Source: Ascarosepion bandense (taxonomy: Eukaryota > Mollusca > Cephalopoda > Sepiida > Sepiidae). From it: DNA of 64,000 nt. This document shows, piece after piece, positions 21,644 through 33,283 of this stretch (positions are counted from its first letter, which is position 1; each line of letters starts with the position of its first letter). The stretch is taken from assembly GCA_037127315.1 (NCBI GenBank), contig JBBBDQ010000421.1, positions 3,793,501 through 3,857,500 of the forward strand, read 5' to 3'. A model generated the notes under the pieces. That model searched no databases. It had not been told where the DNA came from and saw only the letters and a program-made list of their open reading frames with translations. Both the position numbers and the translations under genes were made by a program.

Positions 21644-22032
21644 TCAACCGGACCTCTACTGTTTTATTCATGCGTAAAACGGATTGATGTTCATCTATAT
21701 TGTTTATACTTTGTTCACCCAATATAAGCAAAGAGCCACTCAATGTAGAGAATCGCTATATGATGTTATTATTATGGTTTAATGGAGATAAGGATTGCAT
21801 TATATGAAGCTAGTTAAAAGTTGACCATAGACTTGAAGAATTTAGGATCATAGCGATTTGAAAGCATCCACTCGGGAGTAGGTTTATCTGAGTTAGTTAC
21901 TGGCAAGAAGCTGTTTGAGTAAAACTTCTCTCTTGTCAATTAATACGAAAGGATGAGGATGAGTTGAAGCCATTGACATGAAGTTCTGGACAGGTGAAAC
22001 TAAGAAATATAATTCGTCTGGATAGAGTACAG
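21642..22032. other. No gene seen
   Basis: No element recognised between the GATA arrays and the SINE-3 pair. Confidence 0.5.
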
Positions 22033-22043
22033 CGTTACGTTAA

Positions 22044-22485
22044 CAGTATTTACATTATTCGGACTATTGTCTTCATCTTTGTTGCCATTTGTACGACGTT
22101 TCGGCTTTTGTACGCTCCGGCTTTCTTCAGGTACAAACCAAACCCTTTATTACAATCACGGGGTATGTCATCCTTAAGGACACATGGCTCAGTGGATATA
22201 GACGTTGGTTAGTTCCTGACTTGACTTAGAGTTGTGAGTTCAGTACCAGGATACAGCAGTGGTTAACAAGTAACTTGCAGTGTTTGAGGGAGATAACTCA
22301 TGATAACTTCCAATCGACACTTTACGCAAGGAATGAGAATGATATACCTCAAAATTCCTAGCACCTGAAGAAGGGCCGGAGCGTACAACAGCCGATACTT
22401 CGTATGAGTGGCAACAAAGATGAGAACAATAGAACGAATAATGTAAATACTGTAAATACTACCTCATCTCAGAAATATAGACAAA
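22044..22485 (+). mobile_element. SINE-3 with an inverted second tail
   Basis: The plus-strand SINE-3 has a tRNA-like head (GACACATGGCTCAGTGGATA at about 22180, GAGTTCAGTACC at about 22239), AATGAGAATGATATACC, and a tail from CACCTGAAGAAGGGCCGGAG to TGTAAATACTGT (22362-22453). The same tail lies inverted at 22043-22132, giving arms of about 90 bases. The direct repeat CGTTACGTTAA at 22033-22043 and 22486-22496 encloses the whole and is a candidate 11-bp target duplication. The same family is at 31157-31440 (-) and 49281-49395 (-). Confidence 0.82.
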
Positions 22486-22496
22486 CGTTACGTTAA

Positions 22497-22903
22497 ATAA
22501 AAAAGAAGTAGTAGGGTGCGAAATGATTCATTACCCACAAGGCTGCGTAAACGCTTTTTAACTCTTTCAATTTTGGATAGATGATTTTCTAAGCGCCGCT
22601 CAGATGTGGCACAAGGCTGAAAGTACCGAGCTCACTACTCAGTTGTAACTAATTCAGGCAATACAAGCTTGCTAACCATTACACTACACCGAGGTGCCCG
22701 CTTTCAGTGTTGGATAGTAAGGATTAGACAGCTCCAGCACAGATATGACAATTACACATTTTTGTTTGATTTTACTTTTGTAAAACTAGGTTAATTAATG
22801 GGGATTGTTTTTCTTATTTCATTAAATCAAACAACATTACCACCTAAGAAAGAAACTTGTCCGCCATGAAAATCAGCATACGAAATATCGGAATACCGAT
22901 GTC
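22497..22903. other. No gene; possible old SINE piece
   Basis: The stretch 22600-22690 (CGAGCTCACTACTCAGTTGT to TACACTACACCG) has a tRNA-like feel on the minus strand but does not align to the other families here. Confidence 0.4.
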
Positions 22904-23075
22904 TGATCGGTTAAGCGCCATGCGTGATACATGCTTTGGGCGATCATGTCTCGAAAGAGACATGACTGACTGGGCAGAAGATTATGCCGCAGTAGGTTGT
23001 CATCGCTTTCTGCGGTAGACTGGTTGCCAACCAAGGCTATATAACCTAATCTGTCCTATTATATAACCCATAAGG
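22904..23075 (-). mobile_element. SINE-1, 5'-truncated
   Basis: Contains the 3' terminus (GGTTAAGCGCCATGCGTGAT), the TCTCGAAAGAGACATGACTG stem and the body to TATATAACCCATAAGG; head missing. Confidence 0.9.
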
Positions 23076-23479
23076 CACATCCTCAACGTCTGATACTCTA
23101 TGTAAATAGGTAAATATTTAAGCGGTTCATTTTATATTAAATCTAGCTTAGTTGTGTACAAGGTGATAAGTTGAAACAGTGCTGTACGCGATTCACAGAA
23201 ATTGTTTGTTAATCACTACTACCCAGTGATAGTAATATTAGCCATTTTCTTTATAATGAAACATGCGGTATTCATTGAAATACTGTTGGTTGAAATTTAT
23301 CAAATTTTTCACTTAGAACAATTTTTTTTCAGAAAAATGGGTTTGTTAAGTCCAATAGCTATTATTGCTCCTTCCAGTAATAATGGGGATTTTCATTCTT
23401 TCTAATATTTTGAAGCTGTGTGGTATGTCAACATATTAATTGTCATTATTTTCAATCTGAATTACATGTGATAGCACGT
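23076..23479. other. No gene recognised
   Basis: The plus frame 23202-23405 (67 codons) is hydrophobic at its start but has no domain or context. Confidence 0.4.
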
Positions 23480-23960
23480 TTTATTTGTTGCTTCTGTTGA
23501 ATGTTCTCAAGTGATATGTTTTCTGTTATCTGGTACAGTTCTTCGCTTGTGATTCTGTAGTGCCAGTCCACAAGATTTGAAAAAGTGTAGTCCTCGCTGA
23601 AACCTACAGGATTCATTCGCTCAAAACCCTTTTTTAAACATTGATCCGAGAAAGTTGTCGTATAAAACTAGCAGTTTAGATATTTCTGAATAAGTCAAGC
23701 ACCATGCATCATTCATATAAAAGTTTCGATTTGAAGAGACTGTTTAAGAACATGACACGAGTTTTCAGGTTAATGTCTGCGTTTTCTATGTCCAGTGTTG
23801 AATAAAAGTGCCTATAGTGCAGCCTATTCTATGTTTAGTTAATTCATGTCCCAAACTGAATTTTTTATAACTGATCCATATACTGAGGCATTTGTAGTAA
23901 TTGTTTTGTATTTACTCATTCCACATCCGGAATTTTCTTGATGGATTCAGTGCCGCCACT
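23480..23960 (-). mobile_element. Third LINE type, C-terminal remnant
   Basis: Minus-strand reading contains LKTRVMFLNSLFKSKLLYEW (a common post-RT block in LINE proteins) and a downstream NLVDWHYRITSEELYQITEN block, with several stops. It does not match the two main LINE families of this window. The assignment rests on one block. Confidence 0.5.
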
Positions 23961-24079
23961 TCTTTCATTCCAAGTCTAGTAGCTAAACAATAGTTATCTC
24001 CATGCAAACATCATACCTATATTCGCTTTCAAACTTGTTCTACTTGCACAAAAAAGCTATCGCGGAAAGATGATTAAAA

Positions 24080-24490
24080 AATGAACGAGGGAAACCGTGA
24101 CACAGAAATCCGAAGGTGAAACTGAATAGCAGAAGAAGCATTCCATAAACTAAGCAAGACAGGAATATTTCGTAAGAAACAAAGGAAAATGGACCGAATT
24201 GCTGTCATATATCTCTTTCTATATGAAAAGGCATGCTGGTTAATTTTCTTTACATGCGACTCAAGACGAACGGGATATTGCTCTCCAGATGAAATATAAA
24301 CATAATTCGTAGACAGCGAAGAACCCCTAAACATAATTCTGGTTACAAAGACTTCAAATCAAAGACAGTTGAAATTTATGGGACACATCATTAACAAAAC
24401 CAGATTGGAAAATTAAATACTCACATGACGTATTGAATGAGGGAAGAATAAAGGAAAACAGAGAGCAACTTACCTGAGGACTTTGTGTGA
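24080..24490 (+). mobile_element. RTE-like LINE fragments, decayed
   Basis: CGTGACACAGAAATCCGAAG to AAACTAAGCAAGACAGG matches the CDTEIRRGIGMAKDAFQKLS block at 30020-30080. Later, AAGACAGTTGAAATTTATGG and GGGACACATCATTAACAAAA correspond to the QLKFLGHIM block. Many stops. Confidence 0.78.
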
Positions 24491-24606
24491 ATGGGTAGCC
24501 GAGCAGAAACAATGAGTGAAGAGATAATAATTGCCAAGTTGCTACAAGTTGTGCTGAACCTTGATCGCCATATCCTGAAATGATCATGAATATAAAAGCC
24601 ACTACA

Positions 24607-24646
24607 AACACATGTTTACACATCGATCGATGTGTAAACATGTGTT
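24607..24646. repeat. Perfect 40-bp palindrome
   Basis: Twenty bases on each side of the centre between 24626 and 24627 (ATCGA/TCGAT) are exactly complementary, so both strands give the same start of a reading frame (MFTHRSMCKHV). Confidence 0.97.
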
Positions 24647-24738
24647 AAGAAATTATTTTAATCGGCAGGCCCTTGAAATGCATAATTTTTTTTTTTCGTT
24701 TTTTTTTTTGTTGCATTACCACTTCTGTCAACAGTTAG

Positions 24739-24800
24739 GAATACTGACCTCAAATACACTGACCTCAAATACACTGACCTCAAATACACTGACCTCAAAT
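24739..24800. repeat. 15-bp minisatellite, four units
   Basis: ACTGACCTCAAATAC repeated four times with no mismatches; translates to a five-residue repeat on either strand. Confidence 0.97.
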
Positions 24801-24904
24801 AGGAACTCAAATTCTTGATACCCATTATCTGATAGTAGTGTATATATGAGATACGATCACACATTAAAATCGTATTTATATATGGGAGATGTTTTTCAGG
24901 TAGA

Positions 24905-24908
<4 letters not shown>

Positions 24909-24961
<53 letters not shown>
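24909..24961. repeat. (TA)n microsatellite
   Basis: Pure TA run. Confidence 0.97.
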
Positions 24962-24964
<3 letters not shown>

Positions 24965-25825
24965 ATTTCCTATATTGGCTATACTACTACTTCCCTGAGT
25001 AGACACCTTACATGCCACCTATCTAGTAATAATAGTGCAATAAAAACATTTATTAACTCATAACTTACAAGAACTCTTAAGAAAACTGGTTGAAAATACA
25101 AAAATACTATTCTCGTGACAATATCAAAGGCACTTCGCTATAAGAGAGGCATTATATATCAAGCAATTTTCTCTTACCATCAACTTTACACTATTTAAGA
25201 GTGGAAATGGAGCTTTAAAAGTTTTTTTTAAACAGACCGATGCTCACATAATGTCCAGCCATGCGCATCACGTAACAGCTTTAAAAAAAACTCTAATTTT
25301 TTTAAAAACAGAAAAAAAAATACTAAAACGCAAAATTTTATTACAGTCAAACATGAGAATATAACAACATTTTTGTCTATTAACTTGAGAAAATATTTAC
25401 CAATATTGATGTTAGTTAGTTTACAATAAGAGGGGGTTAAACCAAATTATCTTTCTTTTTCTACAGTTTCCTTTACTTTTATTTTTGGATGATTTGGAGT
25501 CTATTGTAGATTTATTATATGTTAACTTGTTCTTATATCCGCTTTTTTGAAGGGCCTTATTGTAAATATTTTTACTTGCGTTGAAAGTTTTATTGTTGGA
25601 TGATAAAACTTATAACTTCCTGTAATTGTTATTTAACTCGCATCTACCTAAAAAGATTACTTAAATAAACTAAATTAAAAATTCTTTAAGATCTTATATT
25701 TAAACCCATTCCTTCTCCCTCTTCAAACAGCCCAAAATTTTAACCTTAAAAAGTAATTTAACCCCTTTAGTCGTCTATCTTTATAAAATATGGATTTCTT
25801 TACTAAACCCCTTTTTCCTTTATTA
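24962..25825. other. No gene seen; AT-rich
   Basis: Single-copy-looking AT-rich DNA, no element ends. Confidence 0.5.

Positions 25826-25908
<83 letters not shown>
25826..25908. repeat. (CA)n then (TA)n
   Basis: CA run at 25828-25860 followed by interrupted TA to about 25906. Confidence 0.95.
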
Positions 25909-25909
<1 letters not shown>

Positions 25910-26275
25910 TTAATAATTTTAAATTTATGACTTCCTATAATGGATAAACTTAATTAAAACTTTTTAAGACCTTACATTTAAATCTATTCCTTCCCCTCCT
26001 AAATATACCTTTTCAAACCCCTGTAAACATTCACGTATGGAGCCAAGCGAGCGTCTTTCATTTGATATTTGATACTCCGTCTTTCTCTTGTCTCTATACA
26101 CCCTCTAATCTCCGCCCCTCTCCCAGTTCTGTCCTGTTCTGTTTTGTTTAACCCAATTTCCAACTTTAAAAAATCCCACTTCCCTGACCTTAAAGGAACT
26201 CTCAATTCTTGACCGTTGTTAACTTTTCCCCTCCCCCTTTACCCCAGGGCTTTCTTCATTTAGAACAAAAGGCTG

Positions 26276-26330
26276 TTGCTGAAGTGACGTGGAATCTCTG
26301 TTAGAGATCTCATGTCGAAATGTGCATCCG
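26276..26330 (+). other. Hammerhead-like hairpin (degenerate core)
   Basis: A long imperfect hairpin, GACGTG (26286-26291) with CATGTC (26311-26316) enclosing ATCTCT/AGAGAT (26294-26299 and 26303-26308), is followed by GAAA. The upstream strand reads CTGAAGT, not CTGANGA, and helix III is poor. The layout is that of a hammerhead but the required bases are not met. Confidence 0.35.
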
Positions 26331-26500
26331 ACACCTCTGAATTTTGAAAATTTTCTCTAATTTATATTGGCTCTGTAATCTTAAGTACATTGAGCTCTCC
26401 TCCTGCATCATTTTTTAATATTAAAAATTTTTTAATATTAATTAGGATCAGGTTCTTGGAATTTACCTTCCTACTCTTACACTTCGGATTAAAGAAAAAT

Positions 26501-26553
<53 letters not shown>
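26501..26553. repeat. (TA)n microsatellite
   Basis: Pure TA run. Confidence 0.97.
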
Positions 26554-26555
<2 letters not shown>

Positions 26556-27520
26556 CAAAGTGGAAAAAGCCTTCGTGTAATGCGTTTTGTTCCTTAGTAC
26601 TTCATCGGACTATGTTTGTTTATGCTGAGACTACATATGAACACGAACGAGAAATGCTGGAAATTTAAATTAAAAGAAAATGTTTGTAATTTGTTTTGGG
26701 AATATAATCTAGGCAATTTTATTTCGATACGTTTTTTTCTCTCTTACATCATCTTTGTTATTAAATCTCCCACATTGTGATAACCGAGGATCTACCAAGA
26801 ATAGGGAAACTGGTAGTAAAAACCTTAACGTAAATTTACTGTAGGTGAACTAGTAATTTGCTCTTTCTAAGCATTATCGTCTTAGTGAATTAGTTTTTCT
26901 TTTAATTAGATTAGAATTTTTTATGTCAACATTGTAGTCTGTCTCATTACGGTGAACAACTAATGCATTTAATATAATGTTTTATTTAAACTTTTGAGAT
27001 TTCTCCAATACATTCTTTCTGTCAATCCTTTAAGTTGATAAAATAAATTCTTCCTTCAAGTTTTGACTCGTTGTTTTGTTTTGTATTGATTAAGTCTTTT
27101 ATTGTTTTAGATGTAGTAGTAGCAAATTGTATGTCTGGTTTAGATAGATTCTTTTCATTTGTATATGTGATTAGGTTTGAGTTAATGGGTAGAACTAAAC
27201 TTTTTTTATTCGTTGGCTATGTCGGATGGGACCGCTTTTCTATTTTAGAATATTTTATGAGTCTTTTGTTTCACATTGAATATAAAATACTTAGGCCAGT
27301 CCTCAAAAATTATCAAAGACGCCATGAATTGAAATTTCACCAAAATATAAATGTCGAAACTCCTTCAAAATGCACTCAACGTTGCCACATCTGCACAAAA
27401 GAATGTAAAACTCTCACAGAAGTAAAAAAGCAACGCCTGTCTGCTTATATCTGATAATAAATAATCCAATAGCATTAATAGAAACCCAGTTACAACCATC
27501 TTTTTATGTATGTATGTATG

Positions 27521-27551
<31 letters not shown>

Positions 27552-28849
27552 GGAAAAATAAGTACCCATGCTAACTGAAGAAAAGTATCGTGTCGTAATT
27601 CAGCGGAGGCCAATAATTTATGAGCTAACATAGCCGACTACAAATAATATGACTCGGATTAATTTATTAAGGTCCCATTTCGTGCAATGCTAAGTCTTGC
27701 TTAGAAATTTCAAAAGCAAAGTCTGCAGGTTATTGGAGCTGCATATTTTAGCTTTGCTCAAAAATAAAGATAAGGTAATAGTTGGAAAGACATGATTTAT
27801 CGACATCTGTCTGAGAGTAACTGGTAGTGATGTCACTCAGTATGCACGTAATCTACTTTAGATTTTCTTGTTTTTGCTTGCGTGAGGACCGACGAGGAAA
27901 ACAATATACATGTTTTGGGGCTTAGCCAGGTGAAAGCAATGAGACAGCGATAACTTTGGCAAATAAAAATACAAAAGAAGTTTAAAAAAGAAACACTATA
28001 ACTAAGAATAACTGCAGCAGCGATAAAATTCAAGAAAACAGAATTTCTTTTTGTTTTTCATTGTCAGACTACCACGAGAAACATTGAGAAATAAAAATGG
28101 CAGAAAAAAAATTTCAAAAGAATATATTTTGAATGGGAGACGCCAATGCGAAGAATGCGATGAAAAAAACAGACGAATAATTAAAATAATGAAAAGTATA
28201 TTACGAGTTTTCAAATCGACAAATGGGGAGAAAATGACAAAACAAAAACAATGAAATTGCAATGAAATAAAGATTTGCTAACGCTTAAATAATTTCATTA
28301 AAAAAATGAACAGAAAAAAAAATAACGTAAATATAACAAAACAGTATAATTTTTTATGTGATGATTTGAATACTACTACTGTAAGGACACACTTCAGTTC
28401 ATCTGGGAGATTAGGGGTATAAAGGATCGACGGTTTTATAAACGTTAGTGGTAGAGTTCGATTAGTATTGATCGATTTGTTGAGTAATGCTGATGTTGAA
28501 CTAAAACATTATTGACAGGAGTTACTGTTCTAGTAAACAGGTTTGTTTTTGTTTTTTGTCTTGTTTTGTTTTGTTTGTTTTTCGTTGTCTTTTTCTTTTG
28601 TTTTCTTTTTGTGTTACAATATATAATTTCTAATACGTTAACTACGAAAAAGTTTTGTCTACTCTGTTCCGAGCATAGTTTATTGAAACAATTTCTTTAT
28701 ACATGACTAAATAACAAGTCTATCATTATACATATTATTAGAGTAAGTGGACACTTTAAAAGGATAAGTAATATAAAATACTAAAATAATCAAGAAAAGA
28801 TGAAAATATAAGCTCTCAACAGATAAAATACTAATTCGAAGTAAGAAAT
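26554..28849. other. No recognised gene; (TATG)n at 27509-27549
   Basis: AT-rich DNA. The plus frame 27071-27454 (127 codons) ends with a cysteine-containing tract (CTQRCHICTKECKTL), which could be a decayed zinc-finger-like piece; nothing upstream supports it. The minus frame 28002-28262 and plus frame 28512-28706 are Phe-rich low-complexity readings. A TATG tetranucleotide array (about ten units) lies at 27509-27549. Confidence 0.5.
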
Positions 28850-29862
28850 CCGGCGAGGCGGGAAAACATAACCTCGCTGCTGATCTTGAGGAGGATCTGA
28901 ATGGTGGAATGGGGAAAACAGTGGCTTGTAAATTTCAATGCGTCTAAGACGAAGCTGCTGTCTATCAATAATCACAGGCAACCTCTCCTGCCTTCCATAA
29001 GCATGGACCAAGCGAGTCTCCCTGAGAGCAATACACTGCGCCTTCCTCGGCCTTACCCTATCTTCCCATCTCAAGTGGAACCATTACATTGAGTCAATAG
29101 CGAAATCAACTGCTATGAAGGTTGGGTCACTGTGTCGTGCCAAGATGTTTTTTTTTCCGCCTGAATCCATCTTGCACATATACAAATCAACCATCCGTCC
29201 GTGCATGGAATACTGCTGTCATGTATGGTCAGGCGCCCCCGCTGTTCATCTCCGTGTTCTTGACAGGCTCCAAAGGAGAATCAGTAATGTGATATGTACC
29301 GATTTGGTGGTTCGACTCCAGCCACTTTCTCACCGACGGGAAGTGGCTTCCCTCTGTCTGTTCCATAAATATTTTCCATTGCTTCTGCTCTGACGAGCTT
29401 AACTCTGACGAACTTAAGTCACTTAAGTCACATGCGTTTACTCGTGCAACCAGACTGGCAACTGGGTCCCACCAATTCACAGTTAGATTAACCAAATGCA
29501 GCCGATAATTCTACTGCATCAGCTTCTTTTCTCGCACTTCCCGCCTGTGGAACTCTCTTTCATATTCTTGCTTTTCTGACGGCTACAACCTCCAGGAATT
29601 TAAATGCAATGTCAATACCCATCTCTTAACCACTTAACTCCAGTCTTTCTACATTACCGTATATATTCTTTCTTTTCTCTCTACCTTTGCAACTGTCATC
29701 ACACCCGTATTCCCATCCTCTTGCTTCTGTCTCTGACACTCCCTGTAACTGGTTTGTGTTTCTCTTTACTCTCTTCCTATATATTCTTTCTTTCTTCTAT
29801 AGCCCCCTGCGCATCTGTGGCGTTAACGCCTTGTTTGGGGGGAACGATTAAAAAAAAAGTAG
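28850..29862 (+). mobile_element. Jockey/CR1-like LINE, RT thumb to 3' end
   Basis: Frames at 28901-29092 (WGKQWLVNFNASKTKLLSIN, ISMDQASLPESNTLRL) and 29115-29393 (ESILHIYKSTIRPCMEYCCH, LDRLQRRISNVICTDL) are joined by a frameshift. The TRLATGSH-equivalent tail and the 3' UTR ending at about 29862 follow. A duplicated ACTTAAGTCA interrupts the tail near 29415. 5'-truncated before the YADD box. Confidence 0.93.
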
Positions 29863-29879
29863 AATAGGAAGCAAAAGGT

Positions 29880-30575
29880 AACTTTTGCCAACAATGAAAA
29901 AGACACTGCTGAAATCAAAAGGTGCAACCCAAAATGCCAAATACAGGTGGGAGATACCAGAATCAAGCAAGTACAAAAATTTAAATACCTAGGAAGTGTT
30001 CTAACAGGAGATGAAAAGTGCGACACAGAGATCCGAAGGGGAATTGGCATGGCAAAGGACGCGTTCCAGAAGCTGAGTAAAGTACTAACACACAGGAAAA
30101 TTTTACTAGAAACAAAGAAAATAGTGCTGGATTGCTATGTGATGTCAGTTCTTCAATTCGGCAGTGAATGCTGGACAATATAATCAAAAATGAGGACAAA
30201 ACTTGAAGCAGCGGAAATGTGGTTCTACAGAAGGATGCTGCGGATATCATGGACTGGGCATGCAAGCAACGAGGAGGTGTTGGAAAGAATGGCAACAAAA
30301 AGGAAATTAATACTGACCATCAGGAAGAGACAACCGAAGTTCCTGGGACATGCAATGAGGAAGAAGAGCTTGGAGAACCTGATACTGACAAGCCAGATAG
30401 AAGTAAAAAGAGTCAGAGGAAGTCAGCGGATAACATATTTGCAGGGCCTGATCATGTGGATGACGGAACGGGGGTTGCGAGGTGTAATAGGAGCAAACAT
30501 ACTAAGAGCCACTAGGGATAGGGAGACGTGGAGAACCATGATCTCCTACGTCCTGAAGGGGCAGGGTACATAGAA
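29880..30575 (+). mobile_element. RTE-like LINE, well-preserved 3' coding half
   Basis: Open frame 29947-30183 (TRIKQVQKFKYLGSVLTGDE, IGMAKDAFQKLSKVLTHRK, QFGSECWTI) ends at a TAA, then reading resumes in the same frame at 30190-30573 (RTKLEAAEMWFYRRMLRISW, RKRQPKFLGHAMRKKSLENL, GMETWRT-like block, VLKGQGT, stop). The single TAA separating them is the only major break. It starts immediately after the previous LINE's A-run, so the two insertions abut. Confidence 0.93.
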
Positions 30576-30589
30576 GAGGAAAAAGAAAT

Positions 30590-30910
30590 CTCTTAGACAC
30601 ATAACGAGTAAAGAATCCTTGAATAATTTAACACACAAAAAAATATAGTAAGAGAAAAAACGAGTTCCTAGGACACATAATGAGGCAAGAATGCCCGGGG
30701 AATTTAATACTCATAAGATATACTGAAAGCAAGAAAAGCATAAGAAACCAACAAGTAATCTACTTAACGATTTTAGTGAATGGATAGCAGAACAGGAACA
30801 ACGAATAGTGCTAAAAGGATATAGGTATAAGTTATTTAGAGCGACAAAATATAGGAAACTGTGGAGAGCCATGAATTCTTATGCCCTGAAAGAACATAGC
30901 ATATAAAAAA
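30590..30910 (+). mobile_element. RTE-like LINE, older 3' end
   Basis: GAGTTCCTAGGACACATAAT (FLGHIM block), GAATTTAATACTCATAAGAT and ATGAATTCTTATGCCCTGAA (the MISYVLKG-equivalent) are in the same order as the copy just upstream; heavily mutated. Confidence 0.78.
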
Positions 30911-31156
30911 GAAATCCTTGAAATAAAAGAAAGAAATATTCTAATTCAAACACTCAACAATCATTGAAATATTATTGCGATTCTAATTTTCTTTTAATTT
31001 TGGTTGAATATTTCCGTAACTTCCTAATCGTTTGATGCAATTAATGAAATCTAATCAATTATTTAAAAAAATCAATATTTTAGAAAACACCAAATGAATC
31101 CCCATCTTAACATACATAAATTAAAAGTATTCTTCTTCATTTATGTGTAGCGTCTT
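30911..31156. other. No gene seen
   Basis: AT-rich spacer; a short CTTCTTCATTTATGTGTAGCG near 31132 resembles the reverse of the RTE-like 3' end. Confidence 0.45.
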
Positions 31157-31440
31157 CTCTGTTTTCTTCATCTTTATTGCAATATTTACGACGTTTCTGT
31201 CGTTGTGCGTTTAGCCTTCTACAGGTGATTGGAATTTCGAACCGAACCCTTTATTTCGATCACTGGTGTATATCATTCTCATTCCATGTGCCATGCACTT
31301 CCGAGTACCTTGTAGTCATTTCAGTTTAGCGCAACTCTTAAGTTATTTGTTCACCACTGCTGTAGCCAAGTATTGAACTCACAACTCTTTGGGTCAAGTC
31401 ACTGGATCTAACGAATGCTTTTATCCACCGGACCGTGTTT
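31157..31440 (-). mobile_element. SINE-3, complete
   Basis: Minus strand: tRNA-like head (GGTCCGGTGGATAAAAGCAT, then GAGTTGTGAGTTCAATACTT), GCAGTGGTGAACAAATAACT, AATGAGAATGATATACACC, AAATAAAGGGTTCGG, and a tail with CCTGTAGAAGGC and AGAAACGTCGTAAATATTGC. It aligns along its whole length to the plus element at 22170-22453. Confidence 0.87.
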
Positions 31441-31552
31441 CCTGTACCAAGTAAAAACTCATAAAACATTGTCTTTCATTTTTAATGAAACCTGCATAAA
31501 AGAAGGATTTTTGCCCAAAACACACACACACACGGACACACACATATGGTAA

Positions 31553-31710
31553 ACTGCATCCGGCATCAAGGCCTCTGATTGGGAGGTTGTGAGGAGCATG
31601 GAACCACCTCTTAATTGCTGTTTTTCTCAGGTCCACCCTAATCAAGGAGTGGTAGCACCTGTTAGGGTCCCAGCTATGGGCAAAGAGTTAACCCCCCTAA
31701 ACTGGGGTTA
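31553..31710 (+). repeat. Dispersed repeat, copy 1 of 2
   Basis: GGGAGGTTGTGAGGAGCATG, ACCACCTCTT, GGTAGCACCTGTTAGGGTCC and AGCTATGGGCAAA recur in order at 38465-38545. Class unknown. Confidence 0.75.
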
Positions 31711-31748
31711 AAGCACTATGAAAGCATAAAAATAGATTTTCATAGAAA

Positions 31749-31972
31749 TTTGCATTCATTTACGCACAAATACCCTTGGGAAAGATCTTAATCCTCCATT
31801 TATGGATTAAATAATAGGACAGATTGAGTTCTATAGCCTTGACTGGCAACCAGTCTACCGTAGAAAGCAATGGTAACCTACTGCGGGATAATCTTTTGTC
31901 CAGTCAGTCATGTCTTCTTCGAAACATGATCGCCCAAAGCGTGTATCACGTATGGCACTTAACTGGCTGATT
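31749..31972 (+). mobile_element. SINE-1, 5'-truncated, with target duplications
   Basis: Body from TTCATTTACGCACAAATACC to GGCACTTAACTGGCTGA. Direct repeats of 24 bases (CATAAAAATAGATTTTCATA and AAA, one or two mismatches) at 31725-31748 and 31973-31996 show that it inserted in truncated form. Confidence 0.93.
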
Positions 31973-31996
31973 CATAAAAATAGACTTTTATAGAAA

Positions 31997-32290
31997 AATA
32001 TACATTTTGAAGGAAAAATATGAGCAACAACAAATTTTTGAAAGAAAAAATTATTACCATGCCACATTTTTGAAGAAAAAAATATTATCAACAATACATT
32101 TTTAATACAAAACTAGAAGACATCTTCAGTTTTCTAAAATAAAAAAAAATAAATTTCATCAGGATCTGACTAAATTAACCTAATCGAAAATTTAAAAATA
32201 CCTTAAAACCTTACCTTTTGACATTAAATAACCCACAGAGGTTGATATACCATTAAACAAAACTCAAACACACACACACACACACACACA

Positions 32291-32363
<73 letters not shown>

Positions 32364-33283
32364 TGAAGATGAGATTTTAATTTCGAAATATTAATGTATA
32401 ATAGATAGATAGATGATATCCAACAACTTATTTACCTTCCTTCATTTTACTAAACGCATTGTGACAGTCTTCAAAACCTAACCATATTCCTAATATACAC
32501 ACTGCTTCAAGAAAATTACAAAACTTTAACTTTACACCTGGGCCAGAATGAATCTGCAACCGTCAGGGAGCTATTTGAAAAATCCGAGAAACGTGCAAAG
32601 ATAGAATGCCAAACCAACTTCCCGAAACGATGTCTCAAAAGCAACACGTGCCCAAAATCATCAAGAGCGCCCACTTCCCGGCATGCCTCAAATTACCAAG
32701 CCACAAATAATCACTGGGCTGCCTGCATGAGTCCTGCATAATCATTCATCTTAATAATAACATCAACGTTTTGACGATGAAACTTTACTTTCAGTAAGTC
32801 TGTAGCCTTCTTCATTACACCATGAAGTTCGTTAGAAAAGATTATAAAAAAAACATAAAAAAAATAATTACAAAAATACTTTCGAGATCACAAACACAAA
32901 ATGAAGTAAAGTGAAATGCTAGAAGCATGCGCACATAAACATGCACACACACGCACATAAACACACACACACAATAGTCACAAAAGGCCCTCTTCCACTT
33001 TGGCTGGGGTCAAACTAACGGTCAGGTCAACACATACTTAGATAAACTACATATCAAAGCAGACTGATACCATCAAACCATAAAAAAAGCCCAACTATCA
33101 ATTACACATATACACACCATAAACACACACACATACATGCTCTCAAACACACCCACAAACCCACACACACTATAATTAACAACAGCAGCAGCATCCAGGA
33201 AGGACCATTTGTTGAAAGTTGCGGACTCAAACACAATCCCTGTAACATTCTGATGATGAGATTTTAATCCCAATTTTTTTTTT
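31997..33283. other. No gene; (CA)n, (TA)n and an old hammerhead-like fragment
   Basis: CA array at 32270-32331 and TA array at 32332-32360, followed by CTGAAGATGAGATTTTAATT and CGAAATATTAATGTA, a decayed hammerhead-like motif that also appears truncated at 33252. AC-rich text is frequent at 32940-33170. Confidence 0.6.

Noticed and set aside
24612..24818. Paired frames on both strands beginning MFTHRSMCKHV
   Set aside because: An unavoidable consequence of the perfect palindrome at 24607-24646.
27071..27454. 127-codon frame with CHIC-type cysteines as a host zinc-finger exon
   Set aside because: The first two thirds are low-complexity, the cysteine spacing fits no standard finger, and no splice or homologous context is visible.
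28512..28706. Small membrane protein gene
   Set aside because: Phe/Val/Leu-only frame produced by T/G-rich DNA.
32362..32395. Hammerhead ribozyme at CTGAAGATGAGATT
   Set aside because: An extra base follows the CTGANGA core and helix II does not pair properly in this copy; kept only as a related, decayed motif.
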